A DNA stretch of 64,000 bases, from assembly GCA_030998015.1 (NCBI GenBank), contig JARWMV010000239.1, positions 1,364,001 to 1,428,000 on the forward strand, in the 5' to 3' direction. The notes below the pieces were generated by a model, which did not search any database, was not told the DNA's origin, and saw nothing but the letters and a program-made list of their open reading frames with translations. This stretch comes from Ceratorhiza oryzae-sativae. Lineage: Eukaryota; Basidiomycota; Agaricomycetes; Cantharellales; Ceratobasidiaceae. This document shows, in pieces, positions 24,290-35,322 of this stretch. The stretch's first letter is position 1. Each line of letters starts with the position of its first letter. The translations under genes and the position numbers were made by a program.

Positions 24290-25699
24290 TTATGCGCCGT
24301 TCCACTTTTTGACAATCTCGATGACATCAAGCATGTTCTCCGCCAACGCCGCGCCCTCTGGAACCTCCTTCCCAGCATCCTCATCCCGATACAACGGCTC
24401 GCCCAAAGGCCGGTACCAAATAGACTTTAATCCCGCGCTCAGCGCTCCAACCACATCACTAAGTTACCGCCCATTAGCCGATTTTCACCAACCCCACCAA
24501 GGGGCGAAACTAAATGCTAAAGAAACGTACGCATCATACTCGTCTCCAACGTGTGAAGCCTCGCCCACCTCGACACCCGCCCGCCCACACGCAATCTGCC
24601 ACATTCTCCGATCCGGTTTCTCGATCCCCTCGCGGTCGGAGACAATCGTGGGGTCTAACAAGGACATCACCCCGAGTTCGTCCAAAGCTTTGACTTTTGG
24701 CTCCAACCGTAAATGCGCTCCCGATCAAACCTAACTGAGCAAACTTACGAATCCTCGAGTCCGCGTTGGACACTAACCCAGTCTTGATTCCCAGCTGACT
24801 ATTCAACACGTTGACTTTTTATTTTATTTTGCCGAAAAGATTGATTGAATCCAGGTTGGCTAGACTAAATTAGAATCACATACTCACACGTCTGGAGCGC
24901 GCCGTCCACGAGCTTGTATCCTTCCTGAATTGCTCCATCGACCCTAGTTGCCTTACGACAGCCCGAGTGTGTCACGCTCACCTTGGACGAGAATATGTGC
25001 AGCAAATCCGCCACTGCGTCACGCAAGCTTTCATTTATTTCTAGCCAAGACACATCAGGTCTCGACGGAGATTGTATGCGTCCACGACTCACGATCGCTA
25101 TTGGCCCCGGCACCCACCGCGGTCCGACGGACAACTTCTGCCCACCAGTCCCGGACCTCGTCCGACTCCTCGCTTACATCACCGCCCAAACCCATTTTTC
25201 CGGTCGCGCGATAGGCAGGCCGTTCATTCTGAAGTTCCCTGAGCGCTGCCGAACAGCGATTGACGATGAAGAATTGTAATTGGGATCAAGGAGAGGCAAG
25301 GAACGGGACCGGCACTACGCACCCTTCTTGAACGATCCGCCGAGTTTGGACTCGTCGATCCCGGAGATGCGGTGCCGCGTAAAGACGCGATGATACTGTA
25401 ATTGGGGAGAGATATATGAGTCGTTATCGATCCGAGAATTATGTGCTCGGCGGTTGATAGATTATACAGCCCCCTGAATGGTTGGGTCTCGAGCCATGTA
25501 CAGAATCAAAACTGTCAAACTAGGTTGGCCCCCCTCAAACACTCAAGGGCAAGCTGGGAACCCGACGGAACAGTGGCAACAATACAGTGGAGCTCTCCGA
25601 GTTTATTTGATTTACCTGCTCGATTATGGGACGTCTGGGCTTGACAGTCGTAAACATCGCATCGAAGAATACAATTTTGATTCTCTGGTTCGCAGCCAT
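24290..25699 (-). CDS. HAD-superfamily hydrolase (HDHD3/REG-2-like)
   Basis: Start at 25699 gives MAANQRIKIVFFDAMFTTV, the HAD motif I loop (FFDAMFTT, nucleophile Asp). After an intron comes YHRVFTRHRISGIDESKLG, then a cap region with ESDEVRDWWAEVV and INESLRDAVADLLHIF. Motif II is GLVSNADSRI, motif III Lys lies in GIEKPDRRMW, and motif IV is SHVGDEYDA. The end is ENMLDVIEIVKKWNGA with the stop at 24290. About seven small introns. The order and spacing fit class I, cap-type C1 HAD hydrolases close to animal HDHD3. The substrate is unknown, with small phosphometabolites likely. It faces the bS6m gene tail to tail. Confidence 0.82.
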
Positions 25700-26370
25700 G
25701 GGTGTGGTCCAAGATTAGAAGTCGGACGCTGGTGGTGGAGAGAGGTAATCTGCGCCTCGTTATTGGTGGGCAAAATTAGGGTCGAGACCGAGACGCACGC
25801 TCCACCGGACATATGGTGTATGTATGTGTGGGTGCACACATCGGGATTAACGTTGGTCAATCAGTGAATTTCGTGCGGTTCGTGTGGGTCGTGTTGGTGT
25901 CTCTGACACATTGGGAAGTTGTCAGATTGGATGATTCGGGTGCGAGTCCGTATCGAGTACGTCACTCGTCCCATAGCTAGTATACGCATGACGTTGGGTA
26001 CATGCTCGACTTGTCCAATATCCACACGAGCCACGCGAATTTCGGCGGGTATGTGTCCCGCATCGCACAGGCGATATTTTGTGTATCTCGGGAAAGTGGC
26101 CGCAGGACTGACATAAAGTGGCCGACTACTGAAAGAGTATTAATTAAAATACAAGCAAATACATAATTACAACACGCATTGCCGTCATCCTGGAAAGCTT
26201 CTGCGTTTAGTCGGGTCGGTGATTGCACTGCTGTATCCGGTGGGTGCGTGCCCGCTGCGCTGGGGCGCGGTTGACGGGCGAGTGAGACCGGCATCGACGT
26301 TGTCGGGGACGGGCGCTGGTGGGAGCGGGTTGGCGTTGGCTAGCGACGGCAGCCAGGTGCGTGCCAGCAG

Positions 26371-26400
26371 CGGGGGCGGCGGAGGCGGCGGGGGCGGTGG
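26371..26400 (+). repeat. G-rich low-complexity tract, G-quadruplex-like
   Basis: Thirty bases made of runs of G broken by single C or A, about 260 bp upstream of the Mei2-like start. It has more than four short G-runs, so a two-layer G-quadruplex is possible. Composition is unlike its surroundings. Confidence 0.6.
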
Positions 26401-26607
26401 TCGGGCGTGTGTGTACCTCGCCCCTTTCATCTAACCATGTGGGGCAACCAGGGCAGCGCTGATCGAGAATGAGAGAAGACGCAAAGAGACTGAATAGAGA
26501 CCGACGACCGCGCCTCGCATCGGCCAAACAGCGATCGCGGGGTCGGAACTTGTGCGTTGTGCTTTTGTGTTTTTGCAGAGGGAAGCTCTGTCCCGGCGCC
26601 TGAGCCG

Positions 26608-26616
26608 TTATATAGC
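26608..26616 (+). promoter_or_regulatory. TATA-like element of the Mei2-like gene
   Basis: The motif TTATATAGC lies about 46 bp upstream of the chosen ATG (26662), in a GC-rich context. The spacing suits a core promoter with a very short leader. Confidence 0.5.
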
Positions 26617-26661
26617 ACGCAGTCTGAAATTAGGCGCATCCTCTCGTCCTCCCTCCACCAA

Positions 26662-29600
26662 ATGTCTGCGCTCATGCACCCGACTCCGATCCCGTACTGG
26701 TCGCCGCCCGAGGGCCACGCACAGCCCGCGCCGCTGCTCTACTACGACCCCAGCGCGTACGGCGGCCAGTACGTGTTCCCCGCCCAGCAGCAGCTCCACT
26801 CGCCGACGTACCAGCCTGCCCATTTCGCGCCCCAGCCGCTCGCTCCGGAACCGAACGACGCACGCTTCCCGTATTCGAGGCTGCATCCGCAGGCGCCGCC
26901 GTTTGTGCCATCGGGACTTGTCGAATCTCCCGCATATCCGCTCGAGCCACCTCCGGCACCGACTCCGGCTCCGGCGCCCCGCGCCCCCCACATCGACCCG
27001 CTCGCCCAAGCCCTGCGCAGGACGATGCCCAAGGTCCGCACGCACCGCGCTGCCCCAGGCGAGCGCCGCCAGACCGCACCGTCAGACACGATGGATCCGT
27101 CGAACATGAGCGACAAGTTTATCTATGTATGTGCACTCTTGGCGCTGCTGCCGCCTGTACTGACACCCGCCTAGGTCGAGGGCGTCCCGCGCCAGGCCTC
27201 GTCCCAGCAGCTCAGGACCGCGTTTGAACGCTGTGGGCTGCTCCGGGGCATCTACGTACGCCTGCAAGCCGAGCTGGGGATGGTAAGCTCACGTCATCAA
27301 GTGCACTCTCCCTCGCCTCATGTTCACATTCCCTCCCCAGGTCGTGCTCGCATTCTACGACACCCGCCATGCAGCCTCGGCCCTCGCCCAGATCCAGCAG
27401 GGCCCCGAGCAGTTCTTCGAAGGTGTCTCTGTCGCTGCCCGGATCCCTTCATACGCCGAGCTGAACCAGGTATGCGTTGGATCACCGCATGCCGACAGAG
27501 CGCTGACATCCCCCCCCCCCTCAGCTGATGCCCAACTCGCCCATCGTGGCCGAGAGCGACTCGCGCGTGTACGTCACGCTCGTCGGGCAGACCACCTCCC
27601 TCGGTCCGCACATGCAGAGCCTGCTCGCCACCTTTGGCGACCTCAAGATGTTCCGAGTCGTCGGCATGCACTACAAGGTTTGCCCTTCTCATGACCCTCT
27701 GGCAGACCTGGCTCACGTATATGCAGCTCTTTCACGTCGAGTTTTTCGACGTGCGCGATAGCGCAAGCGCCATCCACATGCTCAACAATCACAATATCCA
27801 TGGCGCGGTCGCACACCTCAGCACCAGCCCCAACTCTAACGTCGTCCCCGACAGCAAGATTGCGCGCAGCACCGACGACATTGAGCTCTCCCACTTGCTC
27901 CAAACGACCGACCTAAACAACTCTGGCTCGGATGAGCACGCATACATCGAGGAATTGCCCCTTGCCACAGCCGAGAACAGTCCGATCAGCCCCGACCGTG
28001 TCCGGTTTGGCCGCCGCGCATCGACCGGCTCGTCTTTCCCGTCACCCATCAGCGGCCGCTCGGCGAACCAGTCGACTGACAACCTGCCTGAACATGTGTC
28101 TTGTGTGGCAAGCGTTCCGTTCCCTAGCTATCCCGACACGTTCGATGCCCAAGAGCAGCTGCCGCAAGAGCACACTCGCAGGCGTTCAGTCGCCCACTCG
28201 TTTGATAGCGCGAGCGCGAGCTCGACCTCGCTCTCGTTCAAGCACGTCTATCCTCTGTCTCCGGACAGGACCGTCTCGACTGCTCCGTCCACTCCAGCTG
28301 GACTCGGCCGCAAGATGTCGCTGCCTCTGTTCCAAGGGTCTCTCCCTCAGCCCAGTCAATGGACATCTCCGCCTGCCCCTGCTGCAGATAAAGACAATGA
28401 AGACGAGCTCGAAGGATTCATCAGCGTTCGCGCAACTGCCCCGAGCGCTGTCAGCTCTGCCACCTCGGTCTCGCGCAGCACCCTCGGCTCGGGTCACATG
28501 TGTCTCCCCGCGAGCGCACGTGCGGTGCTCGACCTCTTGCGCGACCCCCCACCAGAACGAAACCGCGTGGACGTGGGTCGTATCGAAGCTGGTCTGGATA
28601 CCCGCACCACCATCATGCTCAAGAACGTAAGTTCTCCGTTCCGTCGGGATGATTAACACATTGCCGACTCCTTCCTATCATTCTCAGATTCCCAACAAGA
28701 TGAGCGTCAAGAATTTGATTGATTTTATTGATGCGGTATGGATCACTCTTTCGCCTAATCCTTCACTCACACGGCCTGTCAATCTGATCTGACCTTTTTA
28801 CCCCTGCCTTGTGCCGTAGGTCACTCCGCGCGCTATCGACTTTTTGTACCTCAGGTTTGTCGCAGCCATTTGAATGATGATGTGCAGTCACTAAGATAGA
28901 TACCTTCTAGATTTGACTTTCAAAATGAGTGCAATGTCGGCTACGCCTTTGTAAGTCTAGGTTCTCCTGGCTACCCCGGCCACTTGTTCACACCTGGCTA
29001 TTTGCAGATCAACTTTATCAACATTTCCGACTTGCTCAAATTCATGAAAGCTCGGCTGGGCCGCAAATGGTCTGTTATCCGATCGATGTATACCCCTTAG
29101 ACTGATTCATCAACGTGTGATAGGAACATGTATGCGTCCGAAAAGGTTCTAGGAGCGGGCTACGCAAACTAGTAAGTTTAATTACGCCACAGGTTATCTT
29201 GCACATCCTTACTCATCCCTGCACTCCTTTCTTTCATCGCAGCCAAGGCAAAGAGGCACTAGTTGGTACGTCAAACGGCAAACACGGCGTCGTGTTTCAG
29301 ATCGTTCGGCTCTTCTGACTCGTTCATTCTCGATCGCGACAGAGAAATTCAAAAACTCGTCGATTATGGCAGAAAAGTAAGCCCAGTGCCGCCGGTGAAT
29401 CTGTCCCGGTTGTCCAACTGATATGCTTCTGTCCTTCTTTTCAATAGACCAGCATGGCGTCCGAGGATTTTCTATTCCTCGGGGAACATATTGGATTGCC
29501 TGAACCATTCCCTGGTAAGTTACATATACCGGACCTACCCGATTCCGACTGAACCGGTTGGTTTAGCGGCCACGGGCACCCGCCGTGTCCGTAGGTCGAT

Positions 29601-29697
29601 AGTAAACAACCCAAACGCTCCGTCCGGCGGACTGTTTACCCAACTACACAACAACCGCAACCAAAACACCAAGGACAGCTCCGCATTCCGCCACTGA
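26662..29697 (+). CDS. Mei2-like RNA-binding protein
   Basis: Begins MSALMHPTPIPYW with a Pro/Ala-rich N-terminus. RRM1 starts FIYVEGVPRQASSQQLRTAF. RRM2 starts SRVYVTLVGQTTSLGPHMQS and contains FHVEFFDVRDSASAI. A long Ser-rich linker follows. The C-terminal Mei2-type RRM3 is unmistakable: TTIMLKNIPNKMSVKNLIDF, DFLYLRFDFQNECNVGYAF, INFINISDLLKFM, RPRIFYSSG, then GEHIGLPEPFP and the stop at 29697. Mei2 of fission yeast binds meiRNA and drives meiosis. Plant and fungal relatives act in meiosis and growth switches. At least ten small introns. Reaching GLPEPFP needs one extra G at 29481-29484, where the assembly has four G. Family placement is firm, but function in this organism is inferred only. 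Confidence 0.9.
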
Positions 29698-30518
29698 AAC
29701 TAGAAGAAAAAGAAAAAGAACCTATGCAAGAAAAAGAAAAAAAGGCCCAAGCATAATTCCAAAGAAATACGATACCCCCCTTGCCTCTCCATGGACTTTC
29801 CTTCGTTTGACCTTGTTCTGTTCTCGTTCCCGCCCATTTGGCTGTCTGCTGTTGTTGATTCGATAGATGTCTTCGTTTGATCTGTGACTATTTGCTCGCC
29901 TGGACGTGCTTTGATATCCCTTCCTGAGCATATGCGCTTCTTCATTTCCATGCTCTTTGCATTCACCCTTCCCAATATCCTTCCCCTAAACGCCCTCTGC
30001 GTTGCCCATGCCCCCATTCGTTGTCGCACTTTCTGTTTGTCCCTGTTCGTTGTATCATCTACGGGAGCCCGTGAGCCTTGGTGCTTCTTCAGCCGCTGTC
30101 GTTGTAATAGTCTCTGCCGATTCGTATGCAAATAATTGCCCCCTTTTTTTCTATTGTGGCGTCCATCTGCCGCGATTGACGTCAAGGGCACTCCACTCCT
30201 TTATGGGTTTCACACACCAGAGTGTTTTAAGGTTTGTGGGACGATTCACACCAGCCCTTTTTCCTCCACCATTCAGTCATTAAGCACATTTGGTCATACC
30301 TGGCGGCATCGGCTCCTCCCGAGTACCCCTAAAAGAGGCGGAAGCTTCAGCTCAAGAAGGGAAATGTCCATTGCAGTGGTAAGTGAGGATACAGAGAGGC
30401 GGATTGGTATGGGTAACGATGCAAAAGAAGAAACAAACAGACACCAGAAGCATACAGTATATTGGCACACGAGCAAATGGTTCGATGTAAAACGATGCCG
30501 ACACCCAAAGAAATCAAT
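29698..30518. other. Convergent intergenic region
   Basis: Holds the 3' ends of the Mei2-like gene (+) and the TBC gene (-). It includes A/G-rich and T/C-rich runs at 29,700-29,760 that create spurious Lys- or Phe-rich frames. No gene or RNA is recognised. Confidence 0.6.
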
Positions 30519-33027
30519 TTACCGCAGGGTGCTTGCACGCGCAGCACGTGCGCCTTGCATTGACATTCGGTGGGTGTCGTCTTCCTTCTGATGCATGAGC
30601 TCGGCGTAGCTAGAACGATACCGTCAGCCATTGGGTTATGAGAACCGGGGACCTGCTTACAGGACTTTAAACTTTACGAGCTCGCCCTCGAGTTCCTCTT
30701 GTTCGAGCTTACTCATGACTAGCTGTTTCTGTTAAGCTCCGGTAAGTAAACTGCCCAGGGTCCTAGAGTAGAAACAGTTGCTCACAACAAGTGCACAATG
30801 CTCCGAGTTTATCTGGGCCAAAGACGCCTCTAGTTTCTTCCTAAAAGTACCCGAGAATCATCAGCTCGGATCCATCTGTAATGGGCTACAAAACGTACAC
30901 ATGTTGCGACAAATTCCGATTAATCGTCCGGAGCTGATCCATTTCTTCTTGGTGGGCGTGCTCAGCCTTGATCTTCGCTTGCCATTCGCTCGCATACGAA
31001 TCGAGCATAAACGGCGAGAACTTGCGGCTAATAGCAAACGCGTCCTGGACGAAATCATCAGCCCGATATTGTGGACCATCCGGTGAGGTCTGGTCGCTTT
31101 CTGGGATCTGGAAAAGTACACGGATTAGTGCTCGGAAATTGGATAGAGTAAGGCTTCACGTGCTCACCTTGTAAGACTCGAATAGTGGGGACTTGAGATA
31201 TTCGAGAATTTGATCGAATTTCAGCTTGAGAATGGCCTCTTCGTTGTTGTACAACAGAACCAAACTGAAACCAAAAATAGCCTCGATCCCATTGGCAAAA
31301 ACGGTGTCCATAATACGGAACACCAAGTCCAAAGGTAGCCTAGTCGAAGCGTCAGTGTGCATAAGAAGTACAAGAAGGCAGGGGTAAACCCACCGATACG
31401 AGAACATGGTCAAGAACCACTAGGCCGGTCAAGTCAGTTCAGCTTTGGATCGATCGTCAAGAAATGGGCTGAACCATACCTGACTGCAGTACATGCTCGA
31501 CTTGATACCCTGTCGAACAAAGTGCAAATGCAGAACCGGGAGTACATCTTCGACCAAGCGATCAAACTGATACAGTCTGAGCTGGAGTCCAGGCATGTCC
31601 GGTAAAAAGTGTCCCCGAAGATCGTCTAGTTATCAAATCATCAGCAATCCTCTTAAGTATGCCGAACAAGGGGACCGACATGAATGCATAAGCCTGCACA
31701 GTACACAGAACGCCTCTTCGTCAGGCATCTAGAACCGAGTTAAATTGGCGATCTTCATCGTGATTCCTGGAGACTCACATTCAACAACAGGGCAGCAACA
31801 ATAAACGCCAGGCCCTGGCAATACCCGACCTCGGGGTCGTACCTGTAATGGTTGAAGAAGCCCAAGGGTCAGCATAGGCTGAACAGGCAGGGACCGGGAG
31901 AGCGTACAAAGAATAAGCTTTTAGTACGTTGAACAAATTCTCCTGACCAATTCCAGTGCTCTCCGTGAAGAACTCGTGGTTTGGGAAGGTACGGCCGAGG
32001 TCACGCATGATACTCTTCTCGTGGGGGGTTGATTTCTTGAGAAGGTCAGAGTAAACTTTCTCCAGTGCCGTGTCCTTGGACGCAGACCTGTAAACCGGAC
32101 GTAAGTGTCATTTTACTTGATCGGGCGAAAGAAAAAATGCAGAGTTAGTTAGACATACATGAGCTGCCACATCATCCCACGCAAGGTAGCGGGAATCCCG
32201 TTTTCGATTGCTTGAGCCAATTCTTTCGGCCGGTTCCGCGCGACTTCTTCGTAATCTAGATGACAAATCGGTTATTGTAATAAAAATAGAGAGTACATTA
32301 TACGCACTGGCCATGACTTCGCCCCAGAAAGTCCAATTAATTCCGCCAGCTTCTGGCTCGTCCGCACTACCGCTCGTGGTTTGTTCCACCTGCAGCCGTT
32401 TGAAGTCGTCTACGAGCTTGCTCGTCCCGTCCACGCTCGCGCGTTTCAACATCGGGTCTGCTTCTTCCTTCATCGACTTTTGCTCTAACCGTGCCAGCAA
32501 CAGTGGCAAATTCCCGGCCGAGGATGTCGACGCGAGGGTTGTCCGACGCGACTCCTTGATCCCAGCAGTCGAATGCCGAATAGGGGAGCCGATGACCGAC
32601 GAATGACGGTTCTTTACGCCCGCACTCGAACGAGGCGACGTTGGGGATTCAAACCCGGGCTTGGAGTTCACAGAAGGCGTATACAGAGGCACAGTCGAGA
32701 ATCGGGGATCCGCCTTGTCATTATCGGCCTCGGTTTCATTGTTGTTATCGTCATCGAGAGATAGGTCTTGGAATTCATCCTCGTTCGGAGTTGGCGTGAG
32801 CGCGTCTTTCGGGGTGGTCACTCCTTCGCTCGTTTGAGAGGTTGAAGACGATTTTGTGGTGTCTAGAATATTATTTGGGGCCGCTGAAGAAGCGGACGAA
32901 CGTGGAGATATTTGTGCAGCCTGCAGAGTGTCGTTGGCTTGGGGACGAGAAACCTGTTAGCAAAAATATCTATCAATGAGGAAACGAGCGTACCAGAGTT
33001 GATTGTAGCTGCAGATGTCGTGTCCAT
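30519..33027 (-). CDS. TBC-domain Rab GTPase-activating protein, GYP5-like
   Basis: Start at 33027 (MDTTSAATINS), then a Ser/Thr-rich acidic N-terminus (EDEFQDLSLDDDNNNE). The TBC domain starts near NWTFWGEVMAS and includes IPATLRGMMWQLM, the Arg finger in IMRDLGRTFPNH, the Gln finger in EVGYCQGLAF, and CSQWFLTMFSYRFPLDLV. Both catalytic fingers are present, so it should be an active GAP that accelerates GTP hydrolysis on a Rab. Yeast Gyp5/Gyl1 act on Ypt1 and Sec4 in secretion. A C-terminal coiled coil (HQEEMDQLRTINRNL, INSEHCALV, KLEQEELEGELVKFK) follows, again as in Gyp5, ending ARASTLR. About ten introns. Confidence 0.88.
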
Positions 33028-33413
33028 ATTCGATACAAAGCAACCAGTTGAACAAAAATGCTACAGCTGGCTAGCAACAACAAGGGAGGTGGGAAAAGGT
33101 AGAGAGAGAGAGACAGGAGTTCCGCTTAAACTGAGCGGTATACAATAAGATGACGCCTAGAGCGGAGCTTGTCGTCGTGTCGTGAGAGTGCCAAAAAACT
33201 GCCAAATGGAGGCGTGGTGGGGAGCGACAACAGTCACTCAATGACAAATCTTTTTGGGACACGGTTTCGCCGCGCCTTGATTGATCTGCGCATGTGGCTC
33301 CGGGACTTCGCGAAAACCAGGAACATGTATCAGATCCATGTCATCGAGGTAGTATATATAGTGTAGGACAAAAATACAGTACGACAGTAATGTCCCATAT
33401 AAAATCACATCAG
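33028..33413. other. Intergenic region upstream of the TBC gene
   Basis: AT-rich leader and promoter of the TBC gene plus the 3' UTR of the membrane-protein gene. A purine-rich run lies near 33090-33115. No gene is recognised. Confidence 0.55.
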
Positions 33414-34855
33414 TCAATTGTGGAAACCTATAGGCGATGAAGCAGTGTGAATCGACTCGATGTCGAACCGGTATTTCGTAGGCGAAAGCTCGTGTTGGGG
33501 AGCTGGTATATTAGCTAAAGAAGATGTTTGAGACCCAAGCGAAACCCCAAGGGGCGAAAGTGGAGAAAACGGGGTCAAAGGGGGGATTTGCGGGTTTGTA
33601 TGCGTCGAGTGTGTGTCTTGTGCTTCTGTCCCAACCACCTCCGAGTCTGTGCACCGGGTCTTGGGGCGTATAATCTTCCACGCAATGAGCACATCCTCCT
33701 GGCTTGCAAATATGATGAAAATAACACATCCGATCGACGCAATGATTATATCAGGGACTTCGAGCGCAAACGCCGAAGTTGCGACGAAGCTCAAGACGAG
33801 AGCAATCTACTCGGGTTGTTGGTTACGGCAAGTCTACGGCATCGGCAAGTCCACGTACCAGGATAAATAGCATAAATGCGATGATTCGAGCCAAAAAAGG
33901 AACGGAGACGTCTCCGACTTCGGCTCGTCCTAGCCGACGTGACTTGCGATATCGCCTGTACACAAGGATCACAGTCCAGGCTGTTCGTCAAGTCGCAAAG
34001 AGTCAGCTAATCGGGCGTTCCAGGCAGTGCATGCGTTCTTACTCTGAAACATCAGACACAAAATGAGCAGCACTGCGGCTATAGCTCCCGAAATGATGCC
34101 TATAAATGTCCAGATAAATATCCTCTCACACAGAACAAATTCAACAAGGCACACCGAGGGTCTGATTATCGCTTGTGCAATAAAACGACGACCGATACAC
34201 CCGCGAGCTCTTTTGGGCAGCCGCGAATGCGCCAGCAAGCACTCCCCAAATCAAGTAAGGTGAGCCGAGAAGCTGTTGCCAGAAGAGTTGAGCAATCATC
34301 CTCGAGGTCAGCCGTGGGTTCTCTCTGTACTCACAATACATGAGAGCCAGAGTGGCTCCTTCGAAACCACAACGTTCGTTCGAACGCTCCATGTGAGACT
34401 CCAGACCTGTTAGAAAATTAGGATTTTCTATATTTCGCTGTAGAATTCCGCTAGTACCTTCCACACTACGGTCAGGGCAGCAGCCGACATCCCAGGGGGT
34501 TGTGCTAAACAACATGTCGTTTCACTTAGTTGCTGTGCTCCTGACCAGAGACATGCACACTCACCAAGCACGAGAGCACTTTGTGCGTGGCACAGGATTC
34601 GAGGGGGCTCCGGGCCATCGAGACGTCGGCTAAACAACCTAAGTGCTGAATTTAGCCTTTAGCACGTCACCCGAATCAACCCGACTCACAACAGACTACC
34701 AGCGAGAGACGAGAGAGCTGCAGTGATAGCATCGAGTGAGCGAAAATCAGCGTCCGATCCAAGCATGTGATTTTTGCTTCGACTCACTCCAAAGGAATGT
34801 GTTGTTCGGGACTGTCGGGTGCCTCTTGACCGATGGACAGAAGAGAAATGTGCAT
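33414..34855 (-). CDS. Multi-pass membrane protein of unknown function
   Basis: A set of short exons encodes hydrophobic segments typical of a polytopic protein: ALSSLAGSLLL, an amphipathic piece PPRILCHAQSALVL, SAAALTVVWKVL, PYLIWGVLAGAFAAA, FIWTFIGIISGAIAAVLLIL, FLARIIAFMLFILV, and PDIIIASIGCVIFIIFA. After the last segment comes a hydrophilic Ser/Thr/Pro-rich tail ending SPIGFHN. Around seven transmembrane segments and a cytoplasmic-like tail give a GPCR-like outline, but I recognise no receptor family motif. The start at 34855 (MHISLLSIGQEAP) is tentative. Exon borders are approximate. It lies between a Rab-GAP and RPB3 on the same strand, which says nothing specific about its role. Confidence 0.6.
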
Positions 34856-35322
34856 GTCAACGGCGGTAACGTCACGAAACCGAATAGCTAGAGGGGGATG
34901 AACAAGAAGCAGATCGGCGGGCACAGGCTGACGGACCTGAAATGTAAAGTAGATTATTCGTACAGCATTGGCCGGCATGAAGATTGGTTGGACGCGTCGT
35001 GGGGCTTCTAGCCGTCCCTGGGCAGCCCCTGTCGAACGGCGGTGTGATGAGTATACGGTGATGACTAGCGTCGAGCTGGCGTCGGGCGGGGGGCGGGGAG
35101 CATAGGATGTGGTCGAAGGGGAGAGGACGCGGACATATCTCAGCACTGGTGCCGATGCGGGTCATGCATCAGTCGCGGCCGTATGGCTCGGAAGCATCAG
35201 ACCCAAACATGCGTCCATCTCTTGCTTAGACAAATGTACCTTGATCACGATGCGGCAAGTGCCTGGCCTTGCATTTTTGAAAACCTGCCATCATTTTGTC
35301 GCTACAAACCGTCTTCATGACG
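34856..35322. other. Intergenic region with an unresolved minus-strand frame
   Basis: A minus-strand frame from about 35146 continues in frame into the first exon of the membrane protein but has no domain. It may be 5' leader. It also holds the RPB3 3' UTR. Confidence 0.4.

Larger units (their letters stand above)
25700..26661. other. Divergent intergenic region upstream of the HAD and Mei2-like genes
   Basis: Non-coding as far as I can tell. It contains a G-rich tract at 26371-26400 and a TATA-like element near 26608. The Pro-rich frame opposite the G-tract is a composition artefact. Confidence 0.55.

Noticed and set aside
26608..27079. Minus-strand Arg/Gly-rich frames
   Set aside because: Antisense to the GC-rich, Pro-rich N-terminus of the Mei2-like gene. 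Composition alone keeps them open.
29700..30191. Minus-strand Lys/Arg-rich frame with a Phe run
   Set aside because: Produced by simple A/G and T/C runs in a 3' intergenic region.
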